A stretch of 64,000 nt of DNA from Lachnospiraceae bacterium. Lineage in GTDB: Bacteria > Bacillota_A > Clostridia > Lachnospirales > Lachnospiraceae. This document shows, piece by piece, positions 34,541 to 43,276 of the stretch (the first letter of the stretch is position 1; every line of letters starts with the position of its first letter). The DNA lies in assembly GCA_009911175.1 (NCBI GenBank), contig QXWX01000006.1:1-64000 (forward strand). The letters run 5' to 3'. Position numbers and translations under genes: made by a program. The notes under the pieces are model-generated. The model worked only from the letters and a program-made list of their open reading frames with translations, was not told where the DNA came from and did not search any database.

Positions 34541-34569
34541 TTGACAAATCGAACACTGTTCGTTACAAT
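34541..34569 (+). promoter_or_regulatory. Sigma-A promoter with palindromic operator in the spacer
   Basis: ttgaca at 34541-34546 and tacaat at 34564-34569 are 17 bases apart. Between them lies the perfect palindrome cgaacactgttcg (34550-34562). A repressor bound there would block polymerase. It resembles LexA (spacer four) and PurR half-sites (cgaac), but fits neither exactly. Confidence 0.75.
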
Positions 34570-34604
34570 GAACAATAGAATTATGAGAAAAGGAGGTGGC
34601 ATCA

Positions 34605-36020
34605 TTGGAAGATTCCAGACAAATTTACTTTAAGAATGGATATATTCTCACGATGAATGCGTCGAACCAGGTGTATGCCCATGGGAGCCTGCTGGTGGAA
34701 GGAGATCAGATCTGCGCCGTAGGAACCGTGGATGAGCAGCAGGTCCGCGGGGACGCGGAGATCATCGACCTGTGCGGAAAGTACCTGCTTCCGGGGTTTG
34801 TGAACACGCATGTACATACGTCCCAGCAGATCAGCCGGGGCGTCGGGGATGATGTGGATTTTATGACCTGGCTGCACAAGCGGATGTGGCCCTTCGAGAG
34901 CAATATGACCGAGGAGGATTCCTATGTATCCACGCTGATGTGCTGCCTGGAGCAGATCCGGGCCGGAGTGACCAGCTTCGCGGAGCCGGGCGGGCAGTTC
35001 GTCAGCGGTATGGCAAAGGCGGTGACAGCGGCCGGGCTCCGCGCGAAGCTGGCAAAATCTGTGATGGACTGTGGGGAAGGGCTTCCCGAGATCTGGCAGA
35101 GGACCATGGAGGAGGAGCTTGACCAGCAGATCGACGACCTGAATAAATACCATAATACCGCGGACGGAAGGGTGCAGGTGTGGTTTGGCCTGCGCACCAT
35201 ATTCAACAATACGGATGCCCTGATCGTAAAGACGAAGGAGCTGGCGGACAAGTACGGCGTGGGCGTGCATATGCATGTGGCGGAGGCCAAGTCCGAGATT
35301 GAGTATACCCAGGCGGTTTACGGCGAGCCGACGGTGACGCATCTTCATAAGCTGGGCGTGCTGGACAAAAACCTGCTGGCAGTCCACACAGTCTGGCTGA
35401 CCAACGAGGAGATCGACCTGTTCAAGAAATATGACGTGAAAGTTTCCCATAATCCGGCATCGGCCATGCGCGTCCTGGGATTCGCGAAGATCCCGCAGAT
35501 GCTGAGAAAGAAGGTGTGCGTGTCCATCGGCACGGATGGCGCGTCTTCCAGCAACCGGATGGACATGGTGGATGAAATGTGGCTCACATCGCTGATCCAT
35601 AAGGGATGGCGGCTGGATTCTACCGTGGTGCCCTCAGAGGACATTTTGTGCATGGCGACGAAAAACGGAGCCCGGGCGCTGCTGGATGAGGAGGTCTACG
35701 GAAGCCTGGAGCCGGGTAAGAAGGCGGATCTGATCGTGATCAATCCCCACGGCCCGTCCATGATGCCGGTCAATGACCGCATCGCCGCGCTTGTGACGGC
35801 CATGCATTCCTCCAATATTGAGAGTACGATGTGCGATGGAAAATGGCTGATGAAGGAGCGGAAGATTCAGACACTGGATGAGGAGGCAATCCTGAAAGAA
35901 GCACAGGAGCGGAGCAAAGCGATTTACAAGAGGGCAGGCATCGTGCTGCCGGAGCGCTTCCCGGTGACGGATCTGAACTGTGGTATTTCATCAGACGTGA
36001 GTATATTTCATCGGACATAA
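34605..36020 (+). CDS. Amidohydrolase, MTA/SAH-deaminase (TRZ/ATZ) type
   Basis: A 471-residue zinc amidohydrolase. Metal ligands: LPGFVNTHVHTSQQI (HxH), GVHMHVAEAKSEIEYT, VHTVWLTNEE and SIGTDGASSSNRMD. Close relatives deaminate methylthioadenosine, S-adenosylhomocysteine or other 6-aminopurines, and guanine. TTG 34605 is preferred as start: aggaggt lies seven bases upstream, while GTG 34596 overlaps that site. It shares a promoter with adenine deaminase downstream, so purine salvage or breakdown is the likely theme. An upstream palindrome suggests repression. Confidence 0.85.
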   Translation: MEDSRQIYFKNGYILTMNASNQVYAHGSLLVEGDQICAVGTVDEQQVRGDAEIIDLCGKYLLPGFVNTHVHTSQQISRGVGDDVDFMTWLHKRMWPFESNMTEEDSYVSTLMCCLEQIRAGVTSFAEPGGQFVSGMAKAVTAAGLRAKLAKSVMDCGEGLPEIWQRTMEEELDQQIDDLNKYHNTADGRVQVWFGLRTIFNNTDALIVKTKELADKYGVGVHMHVAEAKSEIEYTQAVYGEPTVTHLHKLGVLDKNLLAVHTVWLTNEEIDLFKKYDVKVSHNPASAMRVLGFAKIPQMLRKKVCVSIGTDGASSSNRMDMVDEMWLTSLIHKGWRLDSTVVPSEDILCMATKNGARALLDEEVYGSLEPGKKADLIVINPHGPSMMPVNDRIAALVTAMHSSNIESTMCDGKWLMKERKIQTLDEEAILKEAQERSKAIYKRAGIVLPERFPVTDLNCGISSDVSIFHRT

Positions 36021-36067
36021 ATATATTTCATAGAAGGAAGCATTCAGGTAAAAGGAGAATAAAAACA

Positions 36068-37834
36068 ATGGATAAAAAATTATTGGCAACAGCAGGCGGA
36101 CAGGCTCCGGCGGATATTGTAGTCAAAAACGGGAAACTGGTCAATGTATATACGAAGGAAATTTATGAAGGCGGCGTAGCCATCAGCGGAGACCGGATCG
36201 CGGCGGTCGGCGACGTGGATTATTCCATCGGCGAGGGCACGAAGGTGATCGACGCGGGCGGCAATTATATCACACCCGGATTTATAGACGGACATATTCA
36301 CCCGGAGAGCACCAGCCTGTCAATCCGCTCCTTTGCGGAGCTGGTATTGAAGCACGGTACCACCGCGGTCATGACGGACCTCCACGAGATCGGGGTGGTG
36401 GCAGGCCTGGAAGGGATCGAGGCGGTTCTGGAGGAAGCGGAAGCGACGGACCTGAAGATTTATTTTGTGGTTCCGTCCCATGTGCCCTTTGCGCCGAACC
36501 TGGAGACCAGCGGCGGGCATTTTGATCCGGAGATCATCAAAATGGCTCTGGAGAGGAAGGACGCGGTGGGCATTTCGGAGGTGGTAGGCCCCTATATCTT
36601 GAATGGGTTCCCGGATCTGATGGAAACCATGGAGCATGTAAACCGGATACCCGGAAAAACATGCCAGGGCCACCTGCCGGATATGGAAGGACCGGCGCTG
36701 AACACCTGTCTGGCGGCAGGCGTGACTACGGACCATGAGTCCTTATCCGGGGAGGATGCCCTTGCGCGGCTTCGAAACGGCTGCCATTTGATGATCCGGG
36801 AAGGCTCTGCGGCCCGCAATATGGCGGACTGTCTGAAACCGATCCTGGAACAGAAGCTGGATACCTCCCGGGTCAGCATCGTGACAGATGATCTTCACAC
36901 CGTAGACGCGGTAGAACGGGGACATCTGGATGACGCGGTGCGCGCGGCCCTGAAAAATGGAGTCGATTTTGCGACGGCGATCCAGATGGTTTCCTTAAAC
37001 GCGGCCCGCGCGTTCCACCTGGACGACGAGGTGGGCGGACTGGCGCCGGGAAAACGGGCGGATCTCAATATCACCACCGGAGCAGAGGCGTTTGAAGTGC
37101 TGAGCGTCATTTCCGGAGGGAAACAGATCGTGGACAATGGAACGTGTCTGGTTTCTTACCCGAAGGCAGAACACAAGCCATGCCTGCTGAATACGACCCA
37201 TTTGAAAAATCCCGTCACGCCGGACAGCTTCAAGATCTATGCGCCGGAAGGGGCGAAAAAGGTGAAGGCGCAGGTGATGGATACGCTTCCGTGGATCCCT
37301 ATCACCCAGGGCCGGGAGGCAGTGCTGGATGTGGAAGACGGCGTAGTAAAATGCGACATTTCCCAGGATGTGCTCTACATTGCGCAGGTGGAGCGGTATG
37401 GGATCAACGGAAATGTAGGAAAAGCATTTATGGGAGGGTTCCATCTCCAGGCTGGGGCCATCGCGTCCTCCGTGGGGCACGACAACCACAATGTGATCGT
37501 TATGGGAACCAACTTTGAGGATATGGCAAAGGCCGTGAATTATCTGATTGAGATCGGCGGTGGCCAGGCAGTCGTGAAGGACGGGGAAATCCTGGGCGCG
37601 GTGGAATATCCGGTCTGCGGCCTGCTCTCCGACCTGTCCGGGGAAGAGCTGGCGGAGGAAAAACGGAAGCTGAACGGCATCATCCACGAGCTGGGCTGTC
37701 CGATCACGATTCCGTTTATGTTCCTTTCCTTTATTTGTCTTGCGGCGATTCCGGTGTACGCGATCACGGATGTGGGATTCATCAATGTGCTGACACAGGA
37801 GGTTGTGGATCCGGTGCTCGAAGTGGCGGAGTGA
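36068..37834 (+). CDS. ade: Adenine deaminase
   Basis: A 588-residue adenine deaminase converting adenine to hypoxanthine. It shows the N-terminal amidohydrolase barrel with GFIDGHIHPESTSLSIRSF, a second ligand in MTDLHEIGVV, and the C-terminal domain with VGHDNHNVIVMGTNFEDMA and GPALNTCLAAGVTTDHESLS. Length is normal for the bacterial Ade family. The site aaggag lies eight bases upstream. It follows the amidohydrolase by 47 bases in one transcript. Together they would feed purines to hypoxanthine and inosine salvage. Confidence 0.93.
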   Translation: MDKKLLATAGGQAPADIVVKNGKLVNVYTKEIYEGGVAISGDRIAAVGDVDYSIGEGTKVIDAGGNYITPGFIDGHIHPESTSLSIRSFAELVLKHGTTAVMTDLHEIGVVAGLEGIEAVLEEAEATDLKIYFVVPSHVPFAPNLETSGGHFDPEIIKMALERKDAVGISEVVGPYILNGFPDLMETMEHVNRIPGKTCQGHLPDMEGPALNTCLAAGVTTDHESLSGEDALARLRNGCHLMIREGSAARNMADCLKPILEQKLDTSRVSIVTDDLHTVDAVERGHLDDAVRAALKNGVDFATAIQMVSLNAARAFHLDDEVGGLAPGKRADLNITTGAEAFEVLSVISGGKQIVDNGTCLVSYPKAEHKPCLLNTTHLKNPVTPDSFKIYAPEGAKKVKAQVMDTLPWIPITQGREAVLDVEDGVVKCDISQDVLYIAQVERYGINGNVGKAFMGGFHLQAGAIASSVGHDNHNVIVMGTNFEDMAKAVNYLIEIGGGQAVVKDGEILGAVEYPVCGLLSDLSGEELAEEKRKLNGIIHELGCPITIPFMFLSFICLAAIPVYAITDVGFINVLTQEVVDPVLEVAE

Positions 37835-37877
37835 CGGTTTTCTGTTTTATAAGGCATAGATAAAAAATAATTCTGCC

Positions 37878-38219
37878 CATTGTTGAAAGGCTTCAAAATG
37901 TAAATGAATTTGAGCTGGTGGCCAACTCATTTCGGGCGACCCATGATGTCAGCATCTTTATCACGGGCTCCAATTCCCGCCTGCTTTCCGGGGAACTGGC
38001 AACCCATTTGAGCGGACGGACTCTCCGCAGGCATTGGAGAGGGCGCTAGTCCAGGCAGCCTATTACCTGGCGGATGAGGCGGTGGTCGAGCGGGAATTCG
38101 GAGCATACCGGGCAATCGAGGACAACTATCCGAAATATGTAGTCTCCATGGATAAGGTGACGCTTGGCAGGGACGGGATCATCCATAAAAATCTGATTGA
38201 TTTTTTGCTGGAGAGGTAG
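37878..38219 (+). pseudogene. AAA-ATPase (DUF4143 type) remnant
   Basis: The first frame reads NVNEFELVANSFRATHDVSI FITGSNSRLLSGELATHLSG R, a typical Walker B-to-sensor stretch of ATPases with a DUF4143 C-terminal domain (SNSxLLSGELATxLSGR). A deletion and frameshift near 38025 then join it to the C-terminal end SPQALERALVQAAYYLADEA, then AIEDNYPKYVVSMDKVTLGR and a stop at 38219. The N-terminal Walker A part and the middle are lost. Its last 51 bases are duplicated at 38999-39049. Confidence 0.75.
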
Positions 38220-38221
38220 AT
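38171..38221 (+). repeat. 51-base direct repeat, left copy
   Basis: The 3' end of the ATPase remnant, from ggacgggatcat to gaggtagat, matches 38999-39049 with one difference. The copies flank the toxin-antitoxin module. Confidence 0.9.
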
Positions 38222-38313
38222 TTTATTGTAGGAAATGAGTATAATATGGATAAAATATGACTACTATTGCAAAGAGCTTCCGAGGATGCTCGCAAAATCA
38301 AGGAGGTGCCGCT

Positions 38314-38601
38314 ATGAATATTCGTCCATCCGCAGCAATCCGTCAGAATTACAACGAGATTGCTGATATGTGCAGAAAGACCGCAGAACCGATTTTCTTA
38401 ACCAAGAACGGCGAAGGAGATTTGGTCGTTATGGACATCGGAACTTACAACCGCAGGGAAAAAATGCTGAAGCTCCGTGAGGAACTGCTTGCCGTCGAGG
38501 AAGACAGGATGCATGGAAGCAAAGGCCGCTCTGTTGATGAAGTCGCTGCGATGATGCGTAGTGCGATCAAGGAGGCAGCAGGTCATGGAACAGCAGAATA
38601 A
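38314..38601 (+). CDS. Phd/YefM-family antitoxin
   Basis: A 95-residue antitoxin. N-terminal MNIRPSAAIRQNYNEIADMC is the DNA-binding and dimer part, then EPIFLTKNGEGDLVVMDIGT YNRR as the core hairpin, and a Glu/Lys-rich tail for toxin binding. ATG 38314 follows aaggagg. It overlaps the toxin gene start by 17 bases. In this family the antitoxin blocks an mRNA interferase and, with it, represses the operon. Confidence 0.85.
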   Translation: MNIRPSAAIRQNYNEIADMCRKTAEPIFLTKNGEGDLVVMDIGTYNRREKMLKLREELLAVEEDRMHGSKGRSVDEVAAMMRSAIKEAAGHGTAE

Positions 38602-38902
38602 ATACCGTGTGATCGTATCAGAACGGGCAACGCAGATGCTTGTTTCCCATGCCGCATTTTTGGCACAGGTCAGCCCGGAAGCGGCGGAACGGCTGACAGC
38701 CGAGTTTGAAAAAACAGCTAATTCATTAGAAGTGATGCCGCAGCGATGCCCATGGCTCACAGGGGAATACATCCCCAGACATGCTTACCGTTTTATCCAG
38801 TTTGAAAAACGCTATATGATCATCTTCCAGATTGCGGACGATATAGTCTATGCTGATTATGTGGTGGATTGCAGACAGGATTACAGTTGGCTTCTCAGGT
38901 AA
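38585..38902 (+). CDS. RelE/ParE-family toxin
   Basis: A 105-residue toxin of the RelE/ParE fold. The core reads YRVIVSERATQMLVSHAAFL, EFEKTANSLEVMPQRCPWL, then YRFIQFEKRYMIIFQIADDI and the C-terminal DYVVDCRQDYSW. RelE members cut mRNA on the ribosome; ParE members poison gyrase. The C-terminal Arg/Asp/Tyr arrangement suits the RelE type better but is not decisive. ATG 38585 overlaps the antitoxin gene and uses gcaggt as site. A terminator follows at 38929-38963. Confidence 0.83.
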   Translation: MEQQNKYRVIVSERATQMLVSHAAFLAQVSPEAAERLTAEFEKTANSLEVMPQRCPWLTGEYIPRHAYRFIQFEKRYMIIFQIADDIVYADYVVDCRQDYSWLLR

Positions 38903-38928
38903 GGATCTGTAGGAAAATAAACCAAGAT

Positions 38929-38963
38929 AAAACCGCCACTTTTCAAGAGGTGGCGGTTTTTGT
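38929..38963 (+). terminator. Terminator of the toxin-antitoxin operon
   Basis: Arms aaaaccgccact and aggtggcggtttt with a six-base loop are followed by a T-run (ggtttttg). Good rho-independent terminator. Confidence 0.88.
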
Positions 38964-38998
38964 GCCCTGAGGGAGATGCTGACTACCTGGTAATAGGG

Positions 38999-39049
38999 GG
39001 ACGGGATCATTCATAAAAATCTGATTGATTTTTTGCTGGAGAGGTAGAT
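38999..39049 (+). repeat. 51-base direct repeat, right copy
   Basis: Repeats the ATPase 3' end found at 38171-38221 (ggacgggatcat, then cataaaaatctgattgattt, to gaggtagat). It is followed directly by the feo promoter region. Confidence 0.9.
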
Positions 39050-39067
39050 CTGTGTCCGATGGCTTTC

Positions 39068-39096
39068 TTTACACCCCGTTTCGGGTGTGATATACT
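39068..39096 (+). promoter_or_regulatory. Promoter with inverted repeat before feoAB
   Basis: tttaca at 39068-39073 and tatact at 39091-39096 are 17 bases apart. The spacer carries acaccc and gggtgt arms, a possible iron-regulator site; it does not match Fur or IdeR consensus well. Confidence 0.55.
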
Positions 39097-39141
39097 GAAT
39101 ATCGTTCTGATACATACCGAACAGAGAGAAGGACGGATGAG

Positions 39142-41499
39142 ATGATGACACTGAGGGAATTACCGATCGGAAAAAAAGCGACCATCACCACGGTAGGCGG
39201 CGAGGGTGCGCTGAGACAGCATTTTTTGGATATGGGGGTCATTCCGGGGACGGATATCGTATTGATCAAATACGCTCCGCTGGGCGACCCGATGGAATTT
39301 ATGATCCACGGGTATGAGCTTACGCTGCGCCTGGCGGACGCGGAAAAAATAGGGATCGAGCATGTCCGGGACCAGGAGCCGGAGTCCGGGGAGAGCGTCC
39401 GCAAGAAGCGGCGTATCGAGCACCCGGGCCTGGGGGAGGGCGGACGATTTCATGAGAAGGGGACGGAGCATCCGCTGCCGGACAGTACGCTTCTGACCTT
39501 TGCCCTGGCGGGCAACCAGAACTGCGGGAAGACCACGCTTTTTAACCAGCTTACAGGCTCTAACCAGCATGTGGGCAATTTTCCGGGAGTCACGGTGGAC
39601 CGGAAGGACGGAGTGATCAAGGGACACAGCAACACACTGATCACGGATCTGCCGGGGATTTATTCCATGTCGCCCTATTCCGGCGAGGAGATGGTGACCC
39701 GGGAATTTGTGTTAAAAGAGCATCCCAAGGGGATCATCAATATTGTGGATGCCACCAACATCGAGAGGAATCTGTACCTGACCATGCAGCTCATGGAGCT
39801 GGACATTCCCATTGTGCTTGCCCTGAATATGATGGATGAGGTCCGGGGAAACGGCGGCGCCATCCGGATCAATGAGATGGAGGCCATGCTGGGGATCTCG
39901 GTGGTGCCGGTGTCGGCGGTCAAGAATGAAGGGACGGACGAGCTGGTGAACCACGCCCTCCATGTGGCAAAATATCAGGAACGTCCGGGCAGGATTGATT
40001 TTTGCCGGGAGGACAAGCAGGGCGGGGCGGTCCACAGATGCCTCCATGGGATCATGCATTTGATCGAGGACCATGCCAGACAGGCGGAGATCCCGGTCCG
40101 GTTCGCGGCAAGCAAGCTGGCGGAAGGGGACGTTCAGATCCAGGAAAGCCTGGGGCTGGACCAGAATGAGAAGGAGATGCTGGAGCATATCATCTGCCAG
40201 ATGGAGAAGGAGAGCGGCATGGACCGGGCGGCGGCCATTGCGGATATGCGATTCTCTTTTATCAAAGAGGTCTGCGACGCGACGGTGATCAAGCCCCGGG
40301 AGAGCAAGGAGCACGCCCGGAGCGCGAAGCTTGATAAAGTGCTGACGGGAAAATACACGGCGCTCCCGGTATTTATCGGGATCATGGGGCTGGTGTTCTG
40401 GCTCACCTTCAACGTGATCGGCGCATGGCTGCAGGATCTGCTGGACCAGGGGATCACCTGGCTTGCGGGCATGGCGGATCAGGCCATGGCGGCGGCAGAT
40501 GTGAACGAGGTGCTGCATTCCCTTATTATCGACGGCATTTTCAACGGGGTGGGCAGCGTACTCAGCTTCTTGCCGATCATCGTGATCCTGTTCTTCTTCC
40601 TTTCCATGATGGAGGACAGCGGCTACATCGCCAGGGTGGCCTTTGTGATGGACAAGCTGCTGCGGAAAATGGGGCTCTCCGGGCGGAGCATCGTCCCCAT
40701 GCTGGTGGGATTCGGCTGTACGGTGCCCGGGGTTATGGCTACCAGGACGCTGCCGTCGGAGCGGGACCGGAAGATGACGATCTTATTGACCCCATTTATG
40801 AGCTGCTCGGCAAAGCTGCCGATCTATGGATTTTTTACGGCGGTCTTTTTCCCGGAGCATGCGGCGCTGGTGATGATCGGGCTGTATGTGCTGGGTATCC
40901 TGCTTGGGATTCTGTCGGCGCTGGTGTTGAAGAAAACGATCTTCAAAGGGGAGGCGGTGCCTTTTGTGATGGAGCTGCCCAATTACCGGATGCCGGGCAT
41001 GAAAAATGTGGGGCATCTGCTGTGGGATAAGGCAAAGGATTTCCTGCAGAGGGCATTTACGGTGATCTTTATTGCGACCATTGTGATCTGGTTTTTGCAG
41101 ACCTTTGATTTTGGATTGAATATTGTAGATAATTCCCACGACAGCATGCTGGCCGCTGCTGCGGGTCTGCTGGTGCCGTTTCTACGGCCGCTGGGAATTG
41201 GGGACTGGAGGATCTCAACCGCGCTGATCACGGGATTTATGGCGAAGGAAAGCGTGGTGGCGACATTGTCCGTGCTGTTTGGGTCCACGGAAGCGATCGC
41301 CGCTGTGCTGACGCCCCTTGCGGCGGCAAGCCTCCTGGTGTTCTGCCTGCTGTATACGCCTTGCGTGGCGGCGATTGCGTCGGTGAAGCGGGAGCTGGGC
41401 GCGAAGTGGGCCGTCGGGGTCGTGCTGGGGCAGTGCCTGATCGCCTGGGGGGCGGCAGGCGTGGTGCGGCTGGTCGGGGTGGTGCTGGGGCTGGGGTGA
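39142..41499 (+). CDS. feoB: Ferrous iron transporter, FeoA-FeoB fusion
   Basis: A 785-residue protein. Residues 1-75 are a FeoA (SH3-like) domain (LRELPIGKKATITTVGGEG, DMGVIPGTDIVLIKYAPLGD P), joined by a charged linker to FeoB. The FeoB G domain starts at ~122 with GNQNCGKTTLFNQLTGSNQ, switch VGNFPGVTVD, ITDLPGIYSM (DxxG) and ALNMMDEV (NxxD). The rest is the membrane region with gate motifs GFGCTVPGVMATRTL and FMSCSAKLPIYGFF. It imports Fe2+ under low-oxygen conditions. FeoA is usually a separate gene, though fusions occur in Clostridia. Start: two ATGs at 39142, after agaaggacgg. Confidence 0.95.
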   Translation: MMTLRELPIGKKATITTVGGEGALRQHFLDMGVIPGTDIVLIKYAPLGDPMEFMIHGYELTLRLADAEKIGIEHVRDQEPESGESVRKKRRIEHPGLGEGGRFHEKGTEHPLPDSTLLTFALAGNQNCGKTTLFNQLTGSNQHVGNFPGVTVDRKDGVIKGHSNTLITDLPGIYSMSPYSGEEMVTREFVLKEHPKGIINIVDATNIERNLYLTMQLMELDIPIVLALNMMDEVRGNGGAIRINEMEAMLGISVVPVSAVKNEGTDELVNHALHVAKYQERPGRIDFCREDKQGGAVHRCLHGIMHLIEDHARQAEIPVRFAASKLAEGDVQIQESLGLDQNEKEMLEHIICQMEKESGMDRAAAIADMRFSFIKEVCDATVIKPRESKEHARSAKLDKVLTGKYTALPVFIGIMGLVFWLTFNVIGAWLQDLLDQGITWLAGMADQAMAAADVNEVLHSLIIDGIFNGVGSVLSFLPIIVILFFFLSMMEDSGYIARVAFVMDKLLRKMGLSGRSIVPMLVGFGCTVPGVMATRTLPSERDRKMTILLTPFMSCSAKLPIYGFFTAVFFPEHAALVMIGLYVLGILLGILSALVLKKTIFKGEAVPFVMELPNYRMPGMKNVGHLLWDKAKDFLQRAFTVIFIATIVIWFLQTFDFGLNIVDNSHDSMLAAAAGLLVPFLRPLGIGDWRISTALITGFMAKESVVATLSVLFGSTEAIAAVLTPLAAASLLVFCLLYTPCVAAIASVKRELGAKWAVGVVLGQCLIAWGAAGVVRLVGVVLGLG

Positions 41500-41506
41500 G
41501 AGAGGC

Positions 41507-41722
41507 TGGATCAAGTCCGCTCATTCGAAACGTACTTTTTCAATCATACAGGGTCATAAGAAAGATAGCCCAGATGGATCAGCAGCGTCAGCACATCATC
41601 CCGGTTGCGGACGTGATCAGATCATTGGAGAACCCATTGGTATCTACGCTGACTTCGACGCCGCCCAGAAGCCGGGCGATAGTCCCGGACAGGCCGTCGA
41701 ATGGATTCAGATACTTTCCCAT
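41507..41722 (-). pseudogene. AAA-ATPase-like (DUF1703 type) remnant
   Basis: Minus-strand frames read MGKYLNPFDGLSGTIARLLG, VDTNGFSNDLI and, after a frameshift, NRDDVLTLLIHLGYLSYDPV, matching the FDGL-to-nuclease region of AAA-ATPase-like proteins such as the one at 49123-50724. Only about 70 codons remain, with an internal stop. It fills the gap between feoB and the MATE gene. Confidence 0.6.
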
Positions 41723-41794
41723 GCTTTCGACACCTCATGTAAAAAGTATTTCATCCTGTGGTTATGGAAGCAAGCGGATATGGGAAACGAAATA

Positions 41795-43171
41795 TTATGA
41801 AACGGCCGATTTTCCATAAGGGGATGCCTCTGGGGACAGCCTGCTCATCCAGCTTCTCCGTTTGAATACGATTAAAGTCATACCAAGCCGGAGCAATTCC
41901 TCCTGGGACAGGATGAAATAAACCCATTCCACAGGCAGATGGAACAGGAATGCGGTAATCAGCCCTAAGGGTACGCCTGCCAGCCAGGTGCCCACAATGT
42001 CGATCACCATGATGTAGGTGGTCTTTCCGCCGCTGCGTACCACTCCGCCGCCCAGGATCATATTGGCGACCTTCACAGGGGCCAGGGCAGAAAAGGCAAG
42101 CAGCAGTCTGGCCGCGGTGTCCCGCACATGGGGCTCGACATGATAAAACGTCACATAGACTCCTCTCAGGCCGATCAGCAGTGCCGACAAAATGAGCGAG
42201 CCTGCGATTCCGTAGCACACCAGTTTTTTCGATTCCTGATACGCTTCCTCGTATTTGTCCGCACCCAGCCGTTTGCCGATCAGGATTCCCGCAGCCTGGG
42301 AAACGCCGCTCAACGCCCCGATGAATAACCCCTGGATCGGGCCGGTCATGGACATGGCGGCCAGGTCTCCCGGTTTTAAATGTCCATAGATAAAGGTGTT
42401 CACATTCTGTCCCAGGCTCCAAAGCAGTTCTGTGACCAGGATAGGAAGCAGCATTATAAGGTATTGCCGGTAACCATCTGTTCCAAGAGAGAGGGAAAAC
42501 CGAAAATCCTTTTGCTCCCGCAGGCGGACCAGGCAGAAAACGGCCAGCATCAGCAGCATATTGACAGCCTGAGAGATCACGCTGGCCGCTGCCGCGCCTC
42601 TGACGCCAAACGCCGGAAGCCCGAAGTGCCCGAATATCAGAACATAGTTCAGCCCGGTATTCACAACCGCTGAAATGATTCCGGCGGCAAGGGGCCAGAC
42701 AGCCCGGCCCAGACAGCGGACCATAACGGCCAGGATCGAGGATATGCCCATAGGGAGATATGTCCAAAGGATGCAGGTCAGATAATATTGTCCAGCGTTG
42801 AGGAGCGCCGGGTCATCCTTGATGTAGAGTCCCACGATCTGTCCCGGAAACAGAGCGCACAGCGCGGTAAACAGCAAAGCCAGAGCTATGGCCGCAGTCA
42901 GATTGACCGTCAGGCTGCGGTCCGCCATTTCTCTGTTTTCCATACCCAGGTATTGGGAAATCATGATCCCGGCAATGGCAGCCACCGCTCCAAGCACAAC
43001 GGAATAAATAAACGCAGGACGTCCCGCGACCTCCACCGCGGCCACCGCCGTACTTCCCAGCTGTCCGACCATCAGTTGGTCGATCATAGAGAAAGAGGAC
43101 TGCAGCATAGATTGAAGCCCTATCGGGACAGCGATTCCAACTACACTTGCCAGAAAGGATTCTTTTTTCAT
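41795..43171 (-). CDS. MATE-family multidrug efflux transporter
   Basis: A 458-residue carrier with 12 helices in two six-helix halves, the NorM/MatE layout: IGLQSMLQSSFSMIDQLMVG near residue 17 and the second-half equivalent ELLWSLGQNVNTFIYGHLKP. Members expel organic cations with sodium or protons. The last ~14 codons (SPEASPYGKSAVS) are encoded by a copy of a dispersed repeat (41796-41837), so the natural end was replaced. Start ATG 43171 follows a gggtgat site. A pair of GGTTA...TAACC palindromes lies 56 bases upstream. Confidence 0.88.
   Translation of the reverse strand: MKKESFLASVVGIAVPIGLQSMLQSSFSMIDQLMVGQLGSTAVAAVEVAGRPAFIYSVVLGAVAAIAGIMISQYLGMENREMADRSLTVNLTAAIALALLFTALCALFPGQIVGLYIKDDPALLNAGQYYLTCILWTYLPMGISSILAVMVRCLGRAVWPLAAGIISAVVNTGLNYVLIFGHFGLPAFGVRGAAAASVISQAVNMLLMLAVFCLVRLREQKDFRFSLSLGTDGYRQYLIMLLPILVTELLWSLGQNVNTFIYGHLKPGDLAAMSMTGPIQGLFIGALSGVSQAAGILIGKRLGADKYEEAYQESKKLVCYGIAGSLILSALLIGLRGVYVTFYHVEPHVRDTAARLLLAFSALAPVKVANMILGGGVVRSGGKTTYIMVIDIVGTWLAGVPLGLITAFLFHLPVEWVYFILSQEELLRLGMTLIVFKRRSWMSRLSPEASPYGKSAVS
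41796..41837. repeat. Dispersed repeat copy inside the MATE gene end
   Basis: The sequence tatgaaacggccgattttcc, then ataaggggatgcctctgggg, is a diverged copy of the repeat at 12327-12376. It codes for the last residues and stop of the MATE gene. Confidence 0.65.
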
Positions 43172-43226
43172 AAATCATCACCCGCCTTTTCCTTGAGTAT
43201 ATCTGGGAGGGCGGGTGTTTTCAATG

Positions 43227-43263
43227 GGTTAATCGCGTAACCTTTTGGGTTAATGACATAACC
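43227..43263. promoter_or_regulatory. Paired palindromic operator upstream of the MATE gene
   Basis: ggttaatcgcgtaacc (43227-43242) and ggttaatgacataacc (43248-43263) are two dyads with identical arms, 21 bases centre to centre, two helical turns. They sit upstream of the MATE start and just after the LacI stop. Confidence 0.7.
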
Positions 43264-43276
43264 TGAAACCGTGGCT

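Noticed and set aside
34550..34562. LexA (SOS) box
   Set aside because: Arms match but the spacer is three bases instead of four and no DNA repair gene follows.
41215..41524. Long minus-strand frames at the end of feoB
   Set aside because: Pro/Arg-rich shadow translation of the GC-rich feoB end.
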